Of a DNA stretch of 64,000 bases, positions 29,869 through 41,149 are shown piece after piece (position 1 is the stretch's first letter; every line of letters begins with the position of its first letter). The translations under genes were made by a program, and so were the position numbers. The notes under the pieces are model-generated. The model made no database searches and had not been told where the DNA came from. It saw nothing but the letters and a program-made list of their open reading frames with translations. Source of the DNA: Parastagonospora avenae f. sp. tritici 18332-5 (lineage: Eukaryota > Ascomycota > Dothideomycetes > Pleosporales > Phaeosphaeriaceae); contig JAFJTR010000028.1 of assembly GCA_022559985.1 (NCBI GenBank), positions 124,001 to 188,000 on the forward strand. The letters run 5' to 3'.

Positions 29869-30920
29869 GACGTGTAATCGGGTTCGATTACGCAAGGCCG
29901 ACTTTATTGGGTTTGTGCTATTCGGAGTCTGATCTAGAGATTCACGGTCCGGTTCTAAGTACATAATAATATTGACAAACCATTATCGTGCAAAAGCTGT
30001 CTCGGCAACTATTGCTATATACGTGCATTTCCCAAAATAGGACTTTTGTGCCGCAGCAAAAATGCTTCGCCACCTTGCTGATCATCTAACTGTATCCGGA
30101 GTTTTCTTCAACATCACCTAATGGATCTCAGCCCTTACATAAACAACGACAGCATCTACCTGAGATGCGCCTATCTGCTATTACTCACATCAGCCATCGC
30201 TCTTTTACATGACTAGCTTGCCTACACGGTGCATGTGAAGTGCTTACTTGTAAGCAACCATCAAGCTTTTTAGCTTCCATGCGTCATTCGACACAGCCGT
30301 GGAGCATATACCGGATTCGAATTCAGTGAGCCCTGGACCAGGCTCAGGAGCGAGACTTGAGAAATCTTTGGATTCACCACACACTCGGAGGGCCTTTTCC
30401 TCTGTTTTCCAGACTGGGCGGTGCATAGCCAATTTGCGAGCCATAATGGCCTCTTAGGGCTTGGCTAGTGGTCTGCGGATCTGTAGTTGCAGCAGGAGCT
30501 GTGCGCTACCATGATCCATGTGTTTCGCTCACACGAAAAAGTTAAAATTTGAATGACCACTTAACAATCAAAATCAAGTCAGCCAAGCTTTCCTGGATAA
30601 CCCTTGTGGATTTCCTTTCCGTAAGCAATTTCTGAAAGCGGAGAAATAGTCTCGCAAGATGTTGTTGTTGGAGTGGTGTCGAAGTGATCGTGGTTGTTGC
30701 TGCTTACGCCGATTGTATGCAACCAAGTGGGGTCAAACAGCTCGATGTGGCAAGTACACCTTAGCACAGCCTGCTGGAAATCCTGCTCAGCCTGATGAAT
30801 AGCGTCCTCCCTACTTTCAGCTATGTTCAACACCTCATTGCAAAAACTGTCGAGATTTAACACTCTGACAAGGACTGGCGCAATCTCGCCGGTGGAATCG
30901 ATCCAATTGCCAAGGTAAAG
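29869..30920. other. Intergenic region with weak minus-strand ORFs
   Basis: Apart from the hairpin, two ATG-started minus-strand frames exist: 30244-30444 (66 codons) and 30579-30938, listed separately. The first has no known motif and is not called as a gene. Confidence 0.4.
29880..29900 (+). terminator. Short hairpin just after the cysteine-rich gene
   Basis: GTAATC and GATTAC are perfect inverted arms around a GGGTTC loop, about 14 bases after the stop codon. It may fold in the 3' UTR. A functional role is not shown. Confidence 0.3.
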
Positions 30921-30938
30921 ATGCACGCCTGTCGGCAT
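30579..30938 (-). CDS. Possible small hypothetical protein, antisense to the HET start
   Basis: An ATG-started frame of 119 codons with a fairly ordinary amino-acid mix (HLYLGNWIDSTGEIAPVLV, then acidic/helical sequence). No signal peptide, membrane segment or known domain. Its first 18 bases overlap the HET gene start on the opposite strand, which weakens the case. It could be a chance frame or an exon of a longer gene. Confidence 0.25.
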   Translation of the reverse strand: MPTGVHLYLGNWIDSTGEIAPVLVRVLNLDSFCNEVLNIAESREDAIHQAEQDFQQAVLRCTCHIELFDPTWLHTIGVSSNNHDHFDTTPTTTSCETISPLSEIAYGKEIHKGYPGKLG

Positions 30939-33022
30939 CCTGACATTCAGAAGTTCGATGGCTTTCGATGCTGTCTATCATGTGGTGAAGCGATTTTCGA
31001 AGATGCTGAGAAGCCAGAACGACGATCAGACCTTGCAACATCAACGGACTACCAGTACAGGCGACTCAACTACGAACTCGGGCAAGAGATACGGCTGGTC
31101 GTACTGTATCCTGGAAAAGAGCTGGAAGACATAACTTGCGACATAATCCACGTCAATCTTCTTGACAAGCCCATATATGAAGCGGTGTCCTATACTTGGG
31201 CTACTGAAAATGGCGACCTTTCAATGTCAGCAAATATCAAGTGCCATAACAAAGACATTGCCATTACGAGAAACTGTGAATCAGTACTACGATCATTGAG
31301 ACTCAAAGGCCGAAATAGAAAGATTTGGGTGGACGCGATCTGCATTGATCAAAAGAACACTCTTGAGAGGAATCATCAAGTGAGACTCATGGCAACTATC
31401 TACACAAATGCCTCGCAGGTTGTGGCCTATCTTACTACGGACACCAGTTTATCCTTCGAAAGAGTGCTCAGGCTCTTGGATCGAAGTTCGTACCAATCAA
31501 ATCAGAGACAAGAGACACCTTCACGTCGCGAACTCGAAAGGTTCCTTTGTATGCCCTATTTTGATCGTGTGTGGGTAAGCATAGTCAATCGGACTCGGTA
31601 TGCAGATCCAAGCTAATTTATTCATTCTTGTTCAGATCTTGCAAGAGATTGCTCTGGCAAAGATAGTCACGCTTGTTGTCGGAAAGTGGACTTTGCGCTG
31701 GACTGCCGACACGGTATCGACGTTGTTGAGCTTGTGCAAGACACTGGGCATTCAGGCACCTAGCATACTACGTTGGCTTCCCTCAACCCAGCCAGAAGCT
31801 GGTGACTTGCTTGATGTATTGCATCGAAGTATAAACTGTTCGGCTACTGATAGAAGAGATAAAGTTTACGCCTTACTTGGTCTCGTCAACGAAGAAGTCG
31901 CCAGCGCCGTAACCGTGGACTATTCACAGACACCTTGCGAGATATTCACAGACGTAGCGATCCATCTATTGAAAGATGGAGGGCGTGTAGATGTTCTCCT
32001 ACATGCTTTGTGTGAACAAAACGACACTCCTTTTGTCCCTAGCTGGGTGCCGCGATGGGACGTGAAGAGTAGTTTTGAGGTGGGTCACTTGTATACAATC
32101 TACTTACAGCACTGCTGACCTTGTTGTCCCAAATCAGTAGCCTCTACCTTCACAATTTTCAACGTCGCAGGTGAAACAACTGGCATCATCATGGTACTCT
32201 GTATCATCAATAGGTCAGCAACCCGATACAGTCGACCCAAGGAAAGAAGAACAGCCGGAAAAACAACATATTGCAGACCACCACTCCAATTTTCAACTCG
32301 AAATTGTTGATCGTATTCCACCTCCTCCAGAAAATTCGAAAAGTTCCTCGATATGGCTAGACAGCTTGAACACGACTCTTCAAATTGATGCTACAGGAGA
32401 GCCTCACTTTGCTATCAAGCCGCAAAAGTTGCCAGTAAGGATACATGAACGGCCAGAACCTCCTGCAAAGCCACCGCCATGCTTGAGGATCCGCGCGCAT
32501 TACTTCGACACTATCAAGAAGTTTCTACCGATGGCCACGAACCGCCGAGAGCTCGTACTACCCCGTGATATGCCCGAGGCATTTTGCAATCAACACGCCT
32601 GTTCTGAATGCTTATCTCGTGCATTCAGCACTTCCAATCTAGAGGCAGCAACGCGTTTCAACAAGGAGTTCGGTCATATAGTATACGATGTCCATACTGA
32701 ACCGAAGCACGTGGAGCGGGTACGACGTGATGAATTTAAAGATATAGTGAACCACCAGGGGACCGGGAAGACGACTTTTATGACAAGTTTGTCAATGGGT
32801 TTCGCACAGGAATGGAAAAATGGCCAGTCGATATGGCCTGGTGATACAATTTGGGCTCTAGCTGGACTCGCCGTGCCAGTGATTCTGAGAAAGGAGCAAG
32901 ACCACTATATTCTTGTCGGACATTGCTGCCTGTTTCGTGCGGCTTTGCCGTTTTTATGCTCGTACTGTGGTGCAGAGGTCAGGCCATGGCCTATGGCTAC
33001 CAAGATCATTGACATCTGGTGA
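30921..33022 (+). CDS. HET-domain (heterokaryon incompatibility) protein
   Basis: Three exons, 30921-31574, 31636-32079 and 32171-33022, give 649 residues. The N-terminal FDGFRCCLSCGEAIFE is a zinc-ribbon-like patch. The HET domain follows with its standard landmarks: YEAVSYTWA (residues 86-94), KIWVDAICIDQ (134-144), VRLMATIYTNASQVVAYL, and FDRVW joined by splicing to ILQEIALAK. Later come SATDRRDKVYALLGLV and, at the C-terminus, PGDTIWALAGLAVPVIL and YILVGHCC, both common in this family. HET proteins trigger cell death after fusion of incompatible hyphae, or act more widely in fungal self/non-self recognition. The gene sits at the edge of a gene-poor accessory stretch. No neighbouring NLR partner is seen. 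Confidence 0.92.
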
Positions 33023-36000
33023 GGCTGACCAAAGCCTACGGATTATGCGGTGTTTATCACAGATCAACACACGTAACTGTTAAGAATATGTACGTAAAGA
33101 GAAACCCTCATCCCTTACCAGAGACTCAATGTCGGTCTATTAATTGGTTTTATGCTGGGCTATATGGCCTTTGCCTTCCCGTGTACACACGATGATAAAG
33201 TGCGAAGAGCATCTATTGCATGCTAAAGATAAATCGCGTTCCAAAGCTGTTCGTGTAAACAGAGTCCAATCATCTCGCACTCCCCGTGTTGTAAAGCATG
33301 CTCTTTGGAAGGCTCAGTAACATACGAGTACAGGCACGCTTCGTAAAAGCCATGCTCGCCTACCGCCTTTGCCTCCCACGAAACCTCAGCACGATATACC
33401 TTTGCCAGCGGCTATGTATGGTTCATCTTCACATCGAATTGCACCAGTGATTGTTCATGCTTTCGTACAGCAAATCGCAGCTCAAACTGGCTGGCTGTTG
33501 CACAACGTTACGAGTCACATGGGAGGGAATTGAACATATCCAGCGAAGGCCTGATTCAAAATAGAAGGCGTTAAGAGGGAATGACTTACTATTTCGCTAA
33601 CGGGAAGGGCACCAAAATATCAGTGAAAGCTCCCGCACAGCGATACATTGTTAAGACGGAACATTGGGATAGGTTCGACAAGCTCGATTCTTGGACCGTA
33701 TCCGGTCCTGAACAATATCAGTTTCACCTACAAATCCTCGACTTCACGTCGCAACAGCTATGTCTTACTGAACCACAGTCTTCAACAGGCAATAGCGACG
33801 GAGCCGTTACATGTTGCGACTTGGGGGGAGAATTTGTGACCCGAGACTGCTCTCACGATTGCGTTCACAGAGCTTCAGATTGACATGTAAGCTGGTCGGC
33901 CAAATTAGGCTGTTGGCAAATATCCGAAAGTAAGCATGTTGGATGACCGGCCAAACATAAGCACACTATCCATACGGCGACATGTGTAGTCCGCGTGCGC
34001 ATCTGGACGCGGGGATGATAAATCCGACCTCTTACAAGCATCTCAATCTGGCAACCCGATAACCTTGATGGATTCACTGTAGGAGACCAGGGCCAGGGCT
34101 TCGCGTCGAGGGCGCATATCGTTTCCTGTTTTGCTGGGCTTGGCGCACAGTCACGATCATACATACTTCACCAGCAGCAACTCACCGCATCATCACTAGG
34201 ACCAGCCACCTTTGCTGGCGGCTGTCTGCATGCGACACGCTTGCGTTCGTGAGACTGGCCTTGCGTAAAGGACCGATTAGACAAGCAGCTCGGAAGCGGC
34301 GAGCTTCCCCTCTCGACGACTGTGAAGCCGACCAAGTGAAACTCCCAAGTCGGCGATTACATCCTGCTTATACTGTTGTTGGGTGCGGAGAGAAATCAAA
34401 GCTCACACGAACATCGGTTCGGAAGGATAGTTCCTTTAGCGTCCGTAGATGCGCCTGTGTAAGCTCGGGACGTCCAGCCAGCTGGGAAGTCACTCAGCCT
34501 CATGTACACGTTTCTAGAAATTGTGCTTTCCCGAAGCTGCATTATGGACTGTGAACGGTCTTTGTGCTAATGCACTTGGAATACTTTTCCCCAAGGATTG
34601 ACTGACAGCAGAGGCCTTCTGCAACGGCAATCGCCGCCGCCCAGGGAAAGACATTGGCGGGGCCAGCTAGGCATGAGCGAGCGAAAAGCCGAACACCCCA
34701 GAACGACCATGGCTACAAGCCGAGCCTAATTTCAAAGACGGTCTCGTAGATAAGAGAGTACCATAGAGACAGTCAGGTCTCCCGCGGGAACCTAGATCCC
34801 AGGTCAAGGTCCTGCATCGACAAAAACACCTATCAAACATCAATGGCACCGGCCATATTGCGCGCTTGTATCAGTGTTGCAGTCGTGTACCCAAGCCTAG
34901 GTCCAACTTCGACCACGGCCGGGACATTCCTAGCAACCGGTACATTCGCGGAGGACAAGGGCCTTATGAATACTGTGCACAGTGTGTCCTCGCGGCTGCA
35001 AGACCCGATGGTGGAAATGCGAACGTCCCTAGAACCTGGTATTACAGGGACGAGGCGGGATTACACCCGCTGGCAATACGGCGGACCCAACGGGCGACAT
35101 GGGTAACCGAGTATGCGTGACTTGCTGGCGGTTCATATGTACGTGTGAGTGGGGAGACTGCAGAATTGACATGACCGGAACGAATCCGATAGTATCGGGC
35201 CTTTTTCACACCTGTTCTTGACGCAATAACCTGCTGGGCACACCCGTTTGACCCACGCACTGATCCTGGGACACGGATAAACCATGACCATCGTCCCGTG
35301 TGTGATGAAATCACGCGTCGCAATTGCTGCAGCTCAGTGCGGTTCCGCTTGCTGTCCCTTCGGCGCTGTTTTGAAGTAAGGCCGCACGGATTGAACCGCC
35401 GTGCCCACGACGCTTCGAGCCTCAGCCTATCACCCTGAGACGAAAAGAGTAATCCGGTATACCCTGGACGTAAAGAAAAAAGGTGCATTAATGGACGGTA
35501 GCAAGTGGGGGTGCATGATGTATTATCATGCAAGAACGCAACAACCTGGATCGCTGACAGGCGGCCAGATTTACACAACAGCAAGCAATGAGCTGACATC
35601 CATGTCTTCAGTGTGAAGTGACGATACACAATAGCAGATCTGCAAGGTGAATCGAAGCCGGACGTTGATAGTAATGTATGGTTCTTTACGTCTGGGCGTC
35701 GATGGAGGTCGTGGAGCAACTGAACAGTAGCACAGCCGACACAAACATTAACAGACGAGTCGTACAATAGCTAACGAGACGCTGGCTCACAGTTAGGGTA
35801 GCAGGTGAAGGTGCTGGTGGTCGAGATGTTGAGACAAACGTATTGAGAAAGTGGGGTGAAATAACGCGCCATCACGTGCTCTAGCGCCAAAAGCACGGCC
35901 AACGCGTTTGCCAAGTGAGAGAGCTAATGGATGGTGAGCTCAAACAATCGATACTTGGTGTCGCAGTCAACACCACCTTTTGATTTAACTCTACCTTTGG

Positions 36001-36035
36001 CTGTAACTACGATATCCACTCGAGGCGACTGCGAA
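33023..36035. other. Gene-poor 3 kb region
   Basis: Contains the broken minus-strand fragment at 33223-33505, a + frame at 33581-33883 without known content, a + frame at 34843-35106 beginning MAPAILRACISVAVVY (weakly signal-like) and an overlapping frame at 34866-35120. None is convincing as an intact gene. No tRNA or transposon signature was found. Confidence 0.45.
33223..33505 (-). pseudogene. Broken coding fragment of unknown family
   Basis: The minus strand reads FELRFAVRKHEQSLVQFDVK, then a TAG at 33414-33412, then in the same frame PLAKVYRAEVSWEAKAVGEH, FYEACLYSYVTEP and HGECEMIGLCLHEQLWNAIY before a final TAG. The two parts flow as one protein with alternating strand patterns, so the internal stop looks like a disabling mutation. 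No start codon or upstream exon could be tied to it. The family is not recognised; it may be the end of a once longer gene. Confidence 0.4.
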
Positions 36036-37935
36036 ATGTGAGTTTTTTTTGAGGTTTTGTATCATAGCTTTAGCGGTATCGGTAGCTAATTTTCTCAGGG
36101 AGGCTTTCCCCGAGATTTACCTCAACTTGTCCAGGAAGCCAGGCGCAACTCGGTTCTCAGACTCTGGCTTTGGCTGGAAGCCTGCAAATGGCGAGACGTA
36201 CACATGCGACCAGTCACAGATCATCTCGGCTCAATGGAGTCGCGCGGCACGGGGCTATGAGGTCAAGATTCTCTCGCGCAACGATGGAATCATACAGCTA
36301 GACGGGTTCAAGCCAGACGACTTCGATCGCGTCTCCAAGCTGTTCAAGACTTGGTATGGCATCAACTTGGACAATCGCGAGCACGCTCTGCGCGGATGGA
36401 ACTGGGGCAAGGCCGACTTCGGCAAAGCTGAGCTCACCTTCAACGTCGCCAACCGTCCTGCTTTTGAAGTGCCGTACACCGAAGTCTCCAACACAAACCT
36501 GGCTGGCAAGAACGAGGTCGCCGTAGACTTCTCCCTTCCCGCTGATGGCGATGCTGGTGCGAATGGGCACCTAGGAGGAGCCAAGTTCAGAGGCAAGAAA
36601 TCTGCCGGAGCCCGGGACCAACTTGTCGAAATGCGCTTCTACATTCCGGGCGTCACTACCAAGAAGGAGAAGAACGAGAACGGAGAAGATGTCTCAGGCG
36701 CCGAGGACGGAGACGGTGAAGAGCAAAATGCCGCGAACTTGTTCTACGAAACTCTCATGGACAAGGCCGAGATTGGTGAAGTCGCCGGTGATACGTTTGC
36801 CACGTTCCTAGACATTCTTCATCTGACACCAAGGTGAGTCGGATCAGACTAGCATCATTAGCATTAACTAACGTGGCCGCAGAGGTCGTTTCGATATCGA
36901 CATGTACGAGAGCTCTTTCCGGCTGCGAGGCAAGACGTACGACTACAAGATACAGTTCGACTCGGTCAAGAAGTTCATGGTGCTTCCCAAGCCCGACGAT
37001 ATGCACACTCTGATCACCATCGGCCTCGACCCCCCTCTAAGACAGGGCCAGACACGATACCCGTTCCTCGTCATGCAGTTCAAGCGCGATGAGGAGGTCA
37101 ATCTTGATCTGAACATGAAGGAAGATATACTCGAGTCCAAATACAAGGACAAGCTTCAATCACATTACGAGGCACCTATAGCCGTCGTAGTGGCAGATAT
37201 CTTTCGCGGCTTGAGCGGAAAGCGTGTCACTCGTCCTTCTCGTGACTTCATCAGCCATCACGAGCAGTCGGGTGTGAAATGCTCCATAAAGGCCAACGAG
37301 GGACATCTTTTCTGTCTCGACAAGGCTTTCATGTTCATTCCCAAGCCGGCGACCTACATCAGTATGGACAACATCGCTTCTGTCACCATGTCGCGTGTTG
37401 GTGGCGCCATGGCAGCTAGTCGTACATTCGACATCACTTTTACCATGAAAGGAGGCATGGCAGAGCATCAGTTCTCCAACATTAATCGGTAAGTGCTTCA
37501 TAAGGCCTCCCTGTAATCAACTGACTGATGCGTTTCTGTAGCGAGGAGCAACAACCACTCGAGAACTTCTTTCGTGCCAAAGGGATCAAGACCAAGAATG
37601 AAATGGCAGATGATGTAAGACAGCATTCAATAATCGCCATGATCGAGCTGACAGTGTAGTCTGGCGCGATACTGGCGGCCGCCCTCCAAGATGAAGACCT
37701 CGCCTCGAGCGACGATGGAGCACCAGCGAATCGCGGTAGCGCAGACGAAGACGATGAGAGCGTTGACGAGGACTTCCAGGCCGACTCCGAATCAGAAGTT
37801 GGCGAGGAATTCGATTCGGATCATCAAAGCAGTGGCTCAGACAGCGACGCCGAGATGGGAGAGGGTGGCGCGGATAGTGATGCTGTTGAAGCCGCAGTGC
37901 CAGAACGCCCCAAGAAGAAGCCAAAACTGTCATAA
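36036..37935 (+). CDS. POB3: FACT complex subunit Pob3 (SSRP1)
   Basis: Five exons (36036-36037, 36099-36833, 36883-37488, 37542-37614, 37660-37935) give 563 residues. The first exon contributes only AT; the G of the start codon comes from exon 2, producing MEAFPEIYLNLSRKPG. The protein has the dimerisation region, the Pob3/SSRP1 domain (ILSRNDGIIQLDGFKPDDF, GWNWGKADF), the second PH module (RGRFDIDMYESSFRLRGKTY) and the middle PH pair (HHEQSGVKCSIKANEG, YISMDNIASVTMSRV). It ends in the acidic Ser/Asp tail and a KKKPK signal. There is no HMG box, as expected in fungi where a separate Nhp6 protein supplies it. FACT, with Spt16, handles nucleosomes in transcription and replication. Confidence 0.95.
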
Positions 37936-38798
37936 TGATGGCCCGCTAACCATTTAAGGACATGGCAAAGGCTACAGAACGGGTTAAAAGCGGTGAGGAT
38001 CCCGCAGTTCCTCCGATGCTTCCAACGTTCCATGCAAAATCGATCTAGTCGAACGTGCTTCGCGTCTTCCCGCTGATAAGGGCGTCTGACGCGCTGCTCG
38101 CCTGCTTTCCAAGAGCCATGGACTCAACTCCGACCGACTCGATAGGTTTCTTAGCACGTGGTAGTAATGCTACGACGGAAGAATCAATCCGGATCTGAGC
38201 AGGGTGTAGGGGGACATTACTACGAGACAGGGCTAGTATATGTAAACGGGCCGATCTACACTTTTACGCGAGTGCAGCGGCGTCAGGAGAAAAGTTTAAA
38301 TTCCGCGACCATGCCTAGTGCCCTTATTTCCGAGCTAGAAGTGATATGCATCTGCGTCTCGGCCATGACTCGGCATCAAACACATGGGTGCATGGATGCG
38401 GCGCTTGACGCGACATGGCTCGCCCACGGACCCACCTACAGGCCATTACTGCATACTGAAGTCTAGTGGATGGTTCTACCCCAGCTCCAGATCGAGCAAC
38501 GCGATTGCGATTCAGGGTGATGCAGGCTACGGCAAGGAAAAAGCCTTGCGCGAATTCTTACAGGCCTTGGTCTTAGATTGTGACGGTGGATCCGCAATGG
38601 TGCGAACCATGTACACCCCGCATCCAACCAGCACTATTGCACGCTTTCATCACTCACCGTCATGCTGATATAGATATAGCACAGCGCGCTCCGACTCAGG
38701 TGGGTGCTCATTGAAACCCACAACGCTTCGTTACGAGTTCGTCCACGACTGAACACATCCCAGATAGACCCACCTACCGTACATCGATCCAAATCAAT
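37936..38798. other. Intergenic region
   Basis: About 860 bases upstream of the second Zn2Cys6 gene. No supported gene or repeat. Confidence 0.45.
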
Positions 38799-41149
38799 AT
38801 GCGTTCACGAACCGGATGGTACGCGGTGCTCTCCCTTCACAACGACAACCTTCTAACGTCGCTCCAGTCTCACCTGCCGGCAGCGAAAGCTCAAGTGTGA
38901 TGAGAAGAAGCCAGTGTGTTCACAATGTACAAAGGCTTCAAGAGAATGCATTCCCAGCTCAGGAATTGTGTTCCGCCACCAACACAATGCCTCCATGAAT
39001 GGCGACGACTCCTGCGACGAGAACTCGCTGAAAGGCTTCTATGCATACAAGAACACATTCGATGAAGATACCATCTGGATGGATATCCCAAGAAATGGTA
39101 TGTCAAGTCTTCAAGTAGTACAGTATTCAAGCTCATACGATCTAGTGACTTTCATCAACACCACAAATCCGTACTTGGATCCATGTACGCCTGAGTTCGA
39201 TTCAATGTCTGCCGGCTCTATGGAATCACCAGCACCATTTGAGCCTTGGCCACTTGCAACATGGCGCACAGCCAACAACTTTCATTCACATCCTAGCACA
39301 CCTTCCAGTATGGGACCGGAATATGCTCCGACGAGTGTGCCAATGTGTTACACACCAGAATTAGAGGCTTTGCCACCTCTTACACAGTCAACTCCAACAT
39401 CCGCTGCAGCAACGCCAATCTCGCCGCCTGCTTCCCTTTGCAATCGCCGCATCCATCCCATCATCGACTACACCACTTCATCAACACCGCCACCCATTGA
39501 TCCCCGCCTTAGCTCCCCTTATGATCCTTCCGCAGACTACATGCCTCGATCAAGTTCAATAGCTAGCTCACGTCGATCACCTCCCCGTTCAGACAGAGAG
39601 TCCCCACTCGACAAAGATCACGAGATCGCCTTTTTGTTGAGGTATTTTTCTGAAGGTCCCGGATACTGGATGGATCTCAACGACCTTGGCACTTACTTTG
39701 CATCGTATGTACCCGTCAAGGCACGTGAGAACCCGTTGCTCAAGTATGCAGCAGTGGCCTGTGCAGCCAAGGCTCTTGCACGTCTCCAAGGCAGCAGACG
39801 AAGTAGTATACGCCCGAGTCGTGCTGACATGTACCCTGAAGCGTCCATGGTGGATTGGAAGCACAAGGCAGCTGTCTTCTATGACAATGCTGTGTCTCTG
39901 CTGCTTCAGGCAGTCAAAAATGATACCAACTCCACACCGGACTCTACGGACTGCGAGCTAAGACACCACAACGGAAACATAGCGCAAGCATTCGATGCAC
40001 AAGCGCCCAAACGTCGTCGGACTTCTAGTAGCGCCTCTTTCGTGTCTAATCCCGATGATCTGCTAGCAGCTTCGGCCATCCTGTGTGTCTACGAATTCTT
40101 GGACACCTCAATCTCTGAGTGGGCCGGACATCTAAACGGAGCCAAGTCGCTTCTGGTACTCACACAAGAGCGTATGAAGCCTCTGCAGATGCCCTCACCT
40201 GGTTCTCCAGTGTCATCAGCTACCTACAACTTTGTCTCCAAAGCTCGCAGAGCTACGTTCTGGAACATTGCTAGACAGGATGTGCTCTCAGCCCGTAAGT
40301 ACCATTACAGCATCGTGAATCTTTAAGAGCTGACCATAAACAGTCATCAACAAAACCCACACAAGGCTTGATACAGAGGATCGTGCGTTGTGGAGAGAAG
40401 CGGGTCTTCTGATCGACGAGCAAGGCTTCATCGTTCCAAGCAACAAACCATTGAACGTTTACCAAGGAGAAGCACAGAGTACGATGAGTGAAGATCTTAT
40501 CTGCAATGCCCTCATCTGGCTCATGGCCAAGCTGGTCAACTACATGGCTGCTGGAGATTCCCTTGCCACTAACGCCATGGGATCATGGACCGGTGTCAAT
40601 CAGCGCACATTGCTCGACTACTGGCACAGTCTACAAAACCAATTTCAGGTATGGCACGACGGACTGCCAATAACTTTCCAGCCTTCCGCTCGAGTAGAAC
40701 CCTCGCGTACTCCGGGTCGCCTCCTGAAAAGCGACAACGAATCCATGTTCACCGAGATTTGGTACAGCATCCCCATGTGCGCAGCCACCATGCAGACATA
40801 TCATATGAGCCAGATCCTGTTATTCATGAACAAGCCTCACGAGTCGACTCAGGGCGGCAGCACGGTATGTGCACGTCTTAATTCCTACCAATCGGTCCTG
40901 GTAGCTTGCCAAAAGCACAGCCGCGAAATCGTTGGCATTTCTCTGGCCTGTTCCGACGAAGCGGTACGCGTCCATTCCGTCCAACCTTTGTTCACCGCCG
41001 GACAATGCCTTAGCGATGCTCGGGAACGCCAAGTAGTCCTCAACCTACTTCAGGATGTGCAATCGAATATCGGTTGGTCAACCGACTACAGGGTTACGCA
41101 GCTCGTCGAACAGTGGCAGTGGGAAGAGCAGGAAGCCGTTGTACCCTGA
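38799..41149 (+). CDS. Zn2Cys6 transcription factor with fungal-specific regulatory domain
   Basis: Three exons, 38799-38818, 38868-40294 and 40344-41149, give 750 residues. The tiny first exon encodes MRSRTG and part of Cys7. Splicing creates the full zinc cluster at residues 7-34: CLTCRQRKLKC then VCSQCTKASREC (C-x2-C-x6-C-x6-C-x2-C-x6-C). A Pro/Ser/Thr-rich segment (about residues 130-230) precedes the helical fungal transcription-factor region, with SEGPGYWMDLNDLGTYFAS, NPLLKYAAVACAAKALARL and, in exon 3, MCAATMQTYHMSQILLFMNK and EQWQWEE near the end. Without the first splice the cluster lacks its first two cysteines. Targets are unknown. Confidence 0.92.

Noticed and set aside
29880..29905. 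GGTTCGATT as a tRNA B box
   Set aside because: It sits in a short hairpin after a stop codon, with no A box at the expected distance.
35380..35450. Possible tRNA (GGTTCAATCC-like T arm on the minus strand)
   Set aside because: No matching acceptor stem or D arm is present upstream.
35042..35767. 241-codon minus-strand frame
   Set aside because: Arg/Ser/Cys-rich with erratic composition, no family signature, and it overlaps other weak frames.
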